A stretch of 58,819 nt of DNA from Pseudomonas syringae (GTDB lineage: Bacteria > Pseudomonadota > Gammaproteobacteria > Pseudomonadales > Pseudomonadaceae). Made by a program: the position numbers and the translations under genes. Location of the stretch: the NCBI RefSeq assembly GCF_021606685.1, contig NZ_WKCB01000031.1, forward strand, positions 1-58,819, given 5' to 3'. The notes beneath the pieces are model-generated. The model had not been told where the DNA came from. It searched no databases and saw nothing but the letters and a program-made list of their open reading frames with translations. This document shows positions 52,829 to 58,819 of the stretch, one piece after another; the stretch's first letter is position 1, and each line of letters opens with the position of its first letter.

Positions 52829-53728
52829 ATGAACTTGAAAGCGCTGGAATACTGCGTCGAGATCGCCCGCCAAGGCAGCTTCACCAAGGCCGCGCAGGCG
52901 CTGCACGTGGCGCAACCGGCGCTGAGCATGGCCGTCAGCCGCCTGGAAGATGAGTTGGGCGTAGCGTTGTTCAACCGTGCTACCCGGCAGATCAGCGTAA
53001 CCGCCGAAGGCCAGGTGTTTCTGGCCAGGGCCGAAGCCTGCCTGCAAGGCCTGATCGGAGCCCGCCGTGAGCTGCAGGACCTGACGCAATTGCACAGCGG
53101 CGAAATCCGTGTCGGCGTGCCGCCCATGTATGGCATCCGGCATATTCCGCACTTGCTGATGCAGTTTCGCGCACGCTACCCGGGCATCGCCATGCATGTG
53201 GTGGAAGGCAGTGCCGATGACATCAGCGAACGCCTGGCCACGCGCCAGATTGACGTGGCGCTGTTGGAGTCACGACGGGTTGATCCGGGCTGGGAGTCGG
53301 TGCTGCTGGGCAGTGATGAGATGGTGCTGTGCATGAGTGATCAGCACCCGCTGGCGGGCCAGCTGTCGATCCCGGCAGAGCGGTTGCAGCACGAGGCGAT
53401 GCTGGTCTTCGACAATACGTTTTTGCAGCGCCACTTGCTGGACGCGTTTTGCAGCAATGCCCGCGTGAGTTTCAACATTGCCCTGGAAAGCAACTTCGTG
53501 CCGCTGGTGATCGCCGCGACCCGCAGTGGCATGGGGGTTTCCACCCTGCTGCGCTCGGTGCAGGAACAGGAGCCGGGGCTGCTGGGCGTATCGTTCGAGC
53601 CCGCGCAGTTCATGCACTTCAACCTGTGCTGGCGCGCCAGTGAATACCTGTCCCAGGCCAACCGACGGTTTATTGAAACGGCCCGGGTGTATTTCCAGGA
53701 AGACGCCACCTCGCCGCTGACCCGCTAA
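52829..53728 (+). CDS. LysR-family regulator of the AbrB/FAA hydrolase module
   Basis: 299 residues. The canonical N-terminal helix-turn-helix MNLKALEYCVEIARQGSFTKAAQAL and VAQPALSMAVSRLEDELGVALF is followed by a two-lobed effector domain (GEIRVGVPPMYGIRHIPHLL, IDVALLESR). ATG 52829 begins the domain. The divergent orientation points to control of the adjacent transporter and hydrolase. Confidence 0.92.
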   Translation: MNLKALEYCVEIARQGSFTKAAQALHVAQPALSMAVSRLEDELGVALFNRATRQISVTAEGQVFLARAEACLQGLIGARRELQDLTQLHSGEIRVGVPPMYGIRHIPHLLMQFRARYPGIAMHVVEGSADDISERLATRQIDVALLESRRVDPGWESVLLGSDEMVLCMSDQHPLAGQLSIPAERLQHEAMLVFDNTFLQRHLLDAFCSNARVSFNIALESNFVPLVIAATRSGMGVSTLLRSVQEQEPGLLGVSFEPAQFMHFNLCWRASEYLSQANRRFIETARVYFQEDATSPLTR

Positions 53729-53741
53729 GCGAATCGCCGGC

Positions 53742-54071
53742 TCATTTACGCGCCACTTTGTAACGCACGCAATCCTGATAGAAACTTTGGCGAATCGCCT
53801 CGGGCTTGAGCCTTGAGCGGCTGTCATACGTCTGCTCGGTGATGCCCATGGCCATCATGCGCATCCACGACTTGTTGAACTTGATGGTCTGAATCTTCTG
53901 CCGCGCGGCGTACAACGACACCCCCGACAACTTGAGCTCCTGGGCCCTCGCGGCCGTGCCGGCGCCCCAACTGCACATGTACTTGTCACCCTCGCGCAAC
54001 TCCCGTGCCTGCACGGCAGCCGCGCCGCCGGCCAGTGAGCAGGCGATCAGCATGATTCCAACAGTGCGCAT
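53742..54071 (-). CDS. Small exported hypothetical protein
   Basis: 109 residues. The signal peptide MRTVGIMLIACSLAGGAAAVQA precedes a mature domain with two Cys (in KYMCSWG and YQDCVRY) that may form a disulfide. GAGGA precedes ATG 54071; the GTG four codons earlier is weaker. It is tail-to-tail with the LysR gene at 13 bases. No family is recognised. Confidence 0.7.
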   Translation of the reverse strand: MRTVGIMLIACSLAGGAAAVQARELREGDKYMCSWGAGTAARAQELKLSGVSLYAARQKIQTIKFNKSWMRMMAMGITEQTYDSRSRLKPEAIRQSFYQDCVRYKVARK

Positions 54072-54180
54072 TTGCTTCCTCACCTAACCACCTGAAAATA
54101 AAAGCGATTCTGGCGAGAATTTTGTTACAGAGGGGCCATTAAATTGCCTTCTTACCACCCCGAACATCCCCCGCCCCCTG

Positions 54181-54202
54181 TGGCGAGCGAGCTTGCTCGC
54201 GT
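54181..54202. repeat. Single REP element
   Basis: TGGCGAGCGAGCTTGCTCGCG forms a compact hairpin (GCGAGC / GCTCGC) downstream of the receptor gene. It is related to the 43168 REPIN core. Confidence 0.65.
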
Positions 54203-54250
54203 TGGGGCGCGAAGCGGCCCCTCATCAGCACGACCTCAATTCCTCGCTGA

Positions 54251-56743
54251 TCACCATTGGTAGGTCGCACTGGCCTGTACCGTGCGCTGTGAGCCATACC
54301 AGCACCACGAGTAGGAATAGCAGGACGCGACATACTCTTTATTCGCCAGGTTGGTGGCGTTGAGTGCCAGGCGCAGGTTGTCCTTGAGGTTGGCGATGTT
54401 CGGGATGTCGTAGTGCACCGCCGCATCGAACAAGGTGTAACCCGGCACCTTGAGGGTGTTGGCGGTATCGCCCCAGGACGAACCGACATAACGCGCGCCC
54501 GCCCCCATACCAAAGCCCTTGAGGTTGCCGTCGTGGAAGGTGTAGTCAGCCCACGCCGAGGCCGTATGGCGCGGGACGCCGTAGGTGGTGGTGCCCTCCG
54601 CCGGCACGGGCGCACCGACACCTACATCCGTGATCGGCGCGTAGCGCACGGTGCTGTTGGACTTGCTCACGCGGTTATCCAGGTACGCGTAAGCCGCGGT
54701 GATATCCAGGTTGTCATTGAGGCTGGCCTTGCCTTCCAGCTCAAAGCCACGGGACTGTTGTTCGCCATCCTGGATGCTGCAACGGCCGCTGCCGCACAGG
54801 TGAGTCGGGTCCGGGTCCATGGTCGGCACGTTGGTCTGGCGCAGGTCAAAAATCGCTGCAGTAATGAAACTGTTGCTGCCCGGCGGCTGGTACTTGATGC
54901 CAATCTCATACTGCTTGCCTTCCGTCGGCTTGAACACTGAACCGCCGAAACCGGTGCCCGACTGTGGGTTGAACGACTCCGAATAACTGGCATACGGTGC
55001 CAAGCCGTTATCGAACAGATAAACCAGCCCGATGCGGCCGGTAAACGCCTTGCTGTCCAGCGACGATTGGCTCTTGGCGCCGCTCTCGATGGTTTTGGTG
55101 GTGCTGTCGGTACTGGCCCAGTCATAGCGACCGCCGAGCAACAGTACCCACTTGTCCCACTTCATTTGCTCTTGCAGGTAGACGCCGGTCTGCTCGCTGC
55201 GCGACGTGGCGTCGGTGGCGAACGCCGGGGTGGTCACCGGGGCGCCGTAGACCGGATCGAAGATATCCAGGCTGGGCCCTTTGCCAAAACCCTGCTTGGT
55301 ATCGGTGCTGGTGTTCTGGTAATCGAGGCCCATCAACAGGGTGTGCTGCAACGGCCCGGTGTCGAACTTGGCCTGCACCTGGTTATCGAGGGTGTAGGCG
55401 TCCATGTCGACATCAGTGGCGATGGTCGAACGGTTGGAGGTGCGGTAATCGGCCTGCAGATTGCTGTGGTAAAGGCTCCGGTAGACCCCCTCGGCCCTTA
55501 GGTAACGGGCGTTCTGGCGCACGGTCCAGACATCGTTGAAGTGATGTTCGAACGCGTAACCGAGGGAGTAGTACTCGCGGTCGCTCTTCTCGAAGCTCTT
55601 TTCGCCGTCATAGAAATCCACGTCGATCTTGCGCCCGTTCGGACTACGTAACACCGAACCCCACGCCGGCATCGAGCCGTAGGACGCACCCTTGGGGTCC
55701 TTCTGGAAGTGCCCGAGCAAGGTCAGCGAAGTGTCTTCGTCCGGGCGCCAGGTGAAGGCGCTGGACAGCGACTGACGACGGGTCTCGGTGTGTTCGACCT
55801 GGCCGTCGGCATCATCGAAAAGGCCGGCGACACGGTAGGAATAAATACCCTGGTCATCGATAGGCCCGCTGAGGTCGAAGGTGGTGCGCTTCTTGTTGAA
55901 GGTGCCGTATTCGACGCCCACTTCATGGAAGGGCGTGTCCAACGGTCGCTTGGTGACCATGTTGATCACCCCGCTCGGCGTGCCCTGGCCGTACAGCACG
56001 GAGGCTGGGCCGCGCAGAACTTCGACGCGCTCCAGGTCAAATGCATCCTTTTGCGGCAAGGCGTCACGGCTAGAGGGCATGCGCAGGCCGTCGAGGTAGG
56101 TCGCCGGAGCGAAGCCACGGATGGTCAATTGGTCCAGGCGCGAGGCGGTGGCGCCCCGGGTTTCCGGCACCACGGCGGCGCTGTAGCGCAGGATCTGGTT
56201 TAGGCTTTCGGCGTTCTGCGCGCGCATCTGGTCTTTGGTGACGATGGAGATCGACTGCGGGGTCTCGATCACCGCGGTATCGGTCTTGGTGCCCGACAGG
56301 CTGCGGGTTGCCACATAGCCCGACACCGGCCCGGTGGGGCTTTCGGCCTGGTAAGCACCGCTGATGGTGGTGGCCTGCAGTTCCATTGCCGCGCCGTTAT
56401 CCGGGATGGCTTCAAGGCGATAGCGATCGGCGGAAATTTTCAAGGCTTGCAGGCCGCTGCCAGCAAGCACCTGGGTCAGCGCCACATCAGTGTCGTATTG
56501 CCCGCTCAGGCCGTTGCTGCGTTTGCCGCGCGTCAGGCTTGCGTCGAATGCCAGCACCAGGCCCGCCTGTTCCGCCAGGCTATTGAGCGCTTGGCTCAGG
56601 TCACCGGCCGGAATCGAGAAGCTGCGCACGGCGCTGCTGCTTTCTGCGGCGAAAGCGGATTGGACGGTCAATACCGGCACGGCGGCAAAAGCCATCGCCA
56701 CTGACAGGGCCAGTGGATGCAAGGGACGAGCAAGGCGCGACAT
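54251..56743 (-). CDS. TonB-dependent siderophore receptor with STN signalling domain
   Basis: 830 residues, outer membrane. After the signal peptide (to about 31) comes the STN domain (about 38-115; FSIPAGDLSQALNSLAEQAG), which contacts an anti-sigma factor. A TonB-box-like ATTISG follows near 125, then the plug (QIL.RYSAAV, GFAPATYLDGLRMP, VLYGQGTPSGVINMVTKRP) and a 22-strand barrel ending in Trp. The C-terminal ASCYSYSWCWYGSQRTV with two Cys suggests the ferrichrome/hydroxamate receptor group. The siderophore is not proved. No sigma/anti-sigma gene is adjacent within the window. A Fur-like dyad lies upstream. Confidence 0.9.
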   Translation of the reverse strand: MSRLARPLHPLALSVAMAFAAVPVLTVQSAFAAESSSAVRSFSIPAGDLSQALNSLAEQAGLVLAFDASLTRGKRSNGLSGQYDTDVALTQVLAGSGLQALKISADRYRLEAIPDNGAAMELQATTISGAYQAESPTGPVSGYVATRSLSGTKTDTAVIETPQSISIVTKDQMRAQNAESLNQILRYSAAVVPETRGATASRLDQLTIRGFAPATYLDGLRMPSSRDALPQKDAFDLERVEVLRGPASVLYGQGTPSGVINMVTKRPLDTPFHEVGVEYGTFNKKRTTFDLSGPIDDQGIYSYRVAGLFDDADGQVEHTETRRQSLSSAFTWRPDEDTSLTLLGHFQKDPKGASYGSMPAWGSVLRSPNGRKIDVDFYDGEKSFEKSDREYYSLGYAFEHHFNDVWTVRQNARYLRAEGVYRSLYHSNLQADYRTSNRSTIATDVDMDAYTLDNQVQAKFDTGPLQHTLLMGLDYQNTSTDTKQGFGKGPSLDIFDPVYGAPVTTPAFATDATSRSEQTGVYLQEQMKWDKWVLLLGGRYDWASTDSTTKTIESGAKSQSSLDSKAFTGRIGLVYLFDNGLAPYASYSESFNPQSGTGFGGSVFKPTEGKQYEIGIKYQPPGSNSFITAAIFDLRQTNVPTMDPDPTHLCGSGRCSIQDGEQQSRGFELEGKASLNDNLDITAAYAYLDNRVSKSNSTVRYAPITDVGVGAPVPAEGTTTYGVPRHTASAWADYTFHDGNLKGFGMGAGARYVGSSWGDTANTLKVPGYTLFDAAVHYDIPNIANLKDNLRLALNATNLANKEYVASCYSYSWCWYGSQRTVQASATYQW

Positions 56744-56822
56744 GGGAAATCCTGCGTAATAGAGGTTCTATTAACCATGACGGCCACCTCGGAAAATCGG
56801 GCAAGGATGCGAGGCTTTTTTA

Positions 56823-56840
56823 TTTGAGAATCTTTTCAAA
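56823..56840 (-). promoter_or_regulatory. Candidate Fur box of the siderophore receptor
   Basis: TTTGAGAATCTTTTCAAA, read on the minus strand as TTTGAAAAGATTCTCAAA, resembles the core GATTCTCATT of Fur sites. It sits 80 bases before the receptor start. The match is partial. Confidence 0.4.
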
Positions 56841-57006
56841 ACCCCGCTGCAATCATCCGTATCGGTAGTTTTTGTAAGTCTTTGCCATGATTTTTTATGG
56901 ATTTTTCCCTTTGATCGTCAGCGCTTTCTGATTTTTCCAACCGTTCATCCAGCCGCTTTCGGCTGCAGCAGACTCCGACGCCTTGCCCCCTGTCGAGACG
57001 TCACGG

Positions 57007-58819
57007 ATGACTCACACCGCCCACATCGCCTTTATCGAACATGAGCTCAATGGCTTCCATCAGAGCCTGGCGGTGTATCGCCAGCAGATGAATGCCTGGT
57101 ACGGGCGCGCACTGGACTCGGTCAGCCATGCGGCCGATCTGCCGTCCTTGCTGGGGATGGACCGGGTATTGCGAACGGGGGATTCGCAGAAGACGGTCAG
57201 CGTCAGCGATAAGGATGCCCTGGGCAGCGTCGCCATGTGCCCATTGGGCGGCGAGCTAACGATCGAAAGCAAATTCGAGTCGGTGTACGACGTCCCCATC
57301 GGCGGTATCCCGGTGGAGGTGATCGGGCTGGATGATGGCAGCTCCACGGTTGTCATGCTCGACGAACACGGCAAGGGTACGCATGCCTGTGCTGCCGGCA
57401 AACGCTATCAGGTGCGGGTGCAGGGCGGCGTCTCCACCGAACAGATCGAGGCGTTGTTTGCCTCTTATGTCGGGCTCACGTCGGACCTTGAGGAGTGGCT
57501 CAGGGGGCAGTGGCAAGGCTTCAGGCCACACTGGGAGCGATCCACCGCCAGCGCGATTGGCAGCGGTGTGCTGGCGGGCAGTTGGGCAGCGATCCGGGAG
57601 GCGTGGGACAGCATCAAGCTGGTCCAGGCGATTCTTGAAGACCCGCTGAAATACGCCGAACAACTGGGCACCGAGGCAGCCAGGCTGGCCCAGATCGCCA
57701 CCGATGCGCCCAGGGTCATGGAACAGGCGATGTTGCTGGCCAGTGATGAGGCGGCGCTGTTCCTGATGATGCGCACGGCGATGCTGTGGCTGGACGCGTT
57801 GCCGCCCAGCCAGATCGCGCAGGCGGCGGCCGGGCTCGTGGTGTCGCTGCTGATTGATCTGGTTATCGCGGTGGTACTGACGATTGCACTGCCGGCGGCG
57901 GGCGCGGCCTACCTGGGCGTGCGCTTGGTCAAATACGGCAAGCAAATTGTGGCGGCGGCCATCGGTTTTGTAGAGAGCCTGTTCACGATTCTGACCAAGT
58001 TCATGCAGGCCGTGGATCGCTACAAGGCGGTGGCGGTTCGCGGGGTGGTTGGCGGGCTCAAGCAAGGCACGTTGCAGATGCGCTGGCGTGCCCGACAGAA
58101 CGCAACGCTCAAGCAAATAGAGCGGGTGGATGATGTGCCCGTTTCGGGTAAGAACCTGAATGGGGATGCGGCGAGTTCTGCGGATAAAACCGCCACCAAT
58201 GGCTGCCCGGTGTCGATGGTCACGGGCGAGGAATTGCTGACGCTGACCGATGGGACGCTGGACGGGGTTTTGCCGTTTGAGTGGACGCGCTTGTATCGCA
58301 CCAGCTCGGTGGAAGTGGATTGTGGGTTGGGGTTTGGGTGGAGTCATTCGCTGGCGCAGCGGCTGGCTGTTACTGGTGAGTCGGTGGTGTGGACGGACCA
58401 TGAGAACCGGTCGACTACCCTGCCCTTGCCAACTGTTTCTCGACCGGCGATCACCAATAGTCTGGCTGAAGCGGCTATTTATTTGGGCGCTTCGCCTGAT
58501 GAACTGGTGCTGGCCCAGGCCTCGCGTTTCTATCATTTTCGCGATGGTGTGCTGGTCTCGATCAGCGATGCGTATGACAACCGGCTGCGCATTTCCCGGG
58601 ATTATTCCGGGCGCATTGAGCGGCTGGATAACGGCGTGGGGCGCTCGCTGTTCTTGCGTTATGTGGCTGGCCGCATTGTGGCGGTCGAGTATCAGATTCA
58701 GCGCGCCAAGGGTTATGAGCCTTTCGAGTGGATTACTGAATACCCCGTCGTTTCCTACGCTTACGACGACCTGGGCCGACTGATTTCAGCGACCAACGCC
58801 GTAGGCGAAACCGAGGTTT
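57007..58819 (+). CDS. RHS-repeat toxin protein, 5' part only
   Basis: 604 codons are present and the frame is open at the window end. ATG 57007 begins the frame with a weak ribosome site. Residues 1-260 form an N-terminal region rich in helices after a small beta domain (VPIGGIPVEVIGLDDG, usual for Pseudomonas RHS proteins). A membrane segment follows at about 280-310 (LVVSLLIDLVIAVVLTIALPAAGAAYL). Then comes a DUF6531-type start of the RHS shell (GCPVSMVTGEELLTLTDG at about 399, PFEWTRLYRTSS) and YD-type repeats (YDNRLRISRDYSGRIERL, YAYDDLGRLI). The toxin tip and immunity gene must lie beyond 58819. Such proteins are often type VI secretion effectors; no VgrG or PAAR is in the window. Confidence 0.88.
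   Translation, partial: MTHTAHIAFIEHELNGFHQSLAVYRQQMNAWYGRALDSVSHAADLPSLLGMDRVLRTGDSQKTVSVSDKDALGSVAMCPLGGELTIESKFESVYDVPIGGIPVEVIGLDDGSSTVVMLDEHGKGTHACAAGKRYQVRVQGGVSTEQIEALFASYVGLTSDLEEWLRGQWQGFRPHWERSTASAIGSGVLAGSWAAIREAWDSIKLVQAILEDPLKYAEQLGTEAARLAQIATDAPRVMEQAMLLASDEAALFLMMRTAMLWLDALPPSQIAQAAAGLVVSLLIDLVIAVVLTIALPAAGAAYLGVRLVKYGKQIVAAAIGFVESLFTILTKFMQAVDRYKAVAVRGVVGGLKQGTLQMRWRARQNATLKQIERVDDVPVSGKNLNGDAASSADKTATNGCPVSMVTGEELLTLTDGTLDGVLPFEWTRLYRTSSVEVDCGLGFGWSHSLAQRLAVTGESVVWTDHENRSTTLPLPTVSRPAITNSLAEAAIYLGASPDELVLAQASRFYHFRDGVLVSISDAYDNRLRISRDYSGRIERLDNGVGRSLFLRYVAGRIVAVEYQIQRAKGYEPFEWITEYPVVSYAYDDLGRLISATNAVGETEV

Noticed and set aside
57256..58536. 426-codon minus-strand frame in the RHS region
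   Set aside because: Arg/Gln/His-rich shadow of the RHS gene, which carries recognisable shell motifs on the plus strand.

Overview
The window looks like chromosome of a Pseudomonas, most likely of the P. fluorescens group. The basis is GC-rich codon use, several copies of the REP doublet (REPIN) typical of that group, and gene orders that, from memory, match the Pseudomonas core genome: cti near metH near cysI-DUF934, and ldcA-dnaQ-rnhA-methyltransferase / gloB-mltD-two YejA-type binding proteins-yejB-yejE-yejF. No tRNA, rRNA, CRISPR, transposase or prophage gene was seen.

Layout. 1-749: a non-coding nested inverted repeat around a REPIN. 750-6950: cti (membrane fatty-acid isomerase) divergent from metH (cobalamin methionine synthase). 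6957-19153: an accessory block of two giant related genes on the minus strand, a 2321-residue DUF6543/leucine-rich-repeat protein with a C-terminal NEL ubiquitin-ligase domain and a 1602-residue paralogue without NEL, separated by a small opposite-strand DUF2970 membrane protein gene. 19489-21972: a 37-residue membrane peptide, then cysI and a DUF934 gene. 22103-26257: a MerR regulator divergent from an Old-Yellow-type flavin oxidoreductase, followed by pyruvate:quinone oxidoreductase poxB and an FMN reductase. 26484-28713: small unknowns, a LysR regulator and an acetyltransferase. 28716-43151: core housekeeping (lysine decarboxylase, DNA polymerase epsilon, RNase HI, glyoxalase II, MltD, Yej-type peptide ABC importer). 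43321-49641: a more mosaic stretch with an AraC/LysE pair, an exported alpha/beta hydrolase, a periplasmic RNase T2, a Nudix hydrolase, DUF1652 and a PAS-GGDEF cyclase. 49663-49765: a probable small RNA with its own promoter and terminator. 49964-53728: an AraC regulator, an FAA-hydrolase and AbrB-type membrane protein, and a divergent LysR regulator, probably a small catabolic module. 53742-58819: a small exported protein, a TonB-dependent siderophore receptor with an STN signalling domain, and the first 604 codons of an RHS toxin gene that runs off the window.

Most unusual points. (i) The paired giant LRR proteins each carry three copies of a linker-plus-LRR module, only one has the NEL ligase domain, and both ribosome-binding sites lie inside predicted hairpins. 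(ii) A compact small RNA candidate carries an exposed CACCUCCC stretch complementary to Shine-Dalgarno sequences. (iii) A 37-codon membrane-peptide gene overlaps a decayed reading frame. (iv) The concentric inverted repeat opens the window. Functions rest on motifs read by eye and on remembered families; no database search was run.
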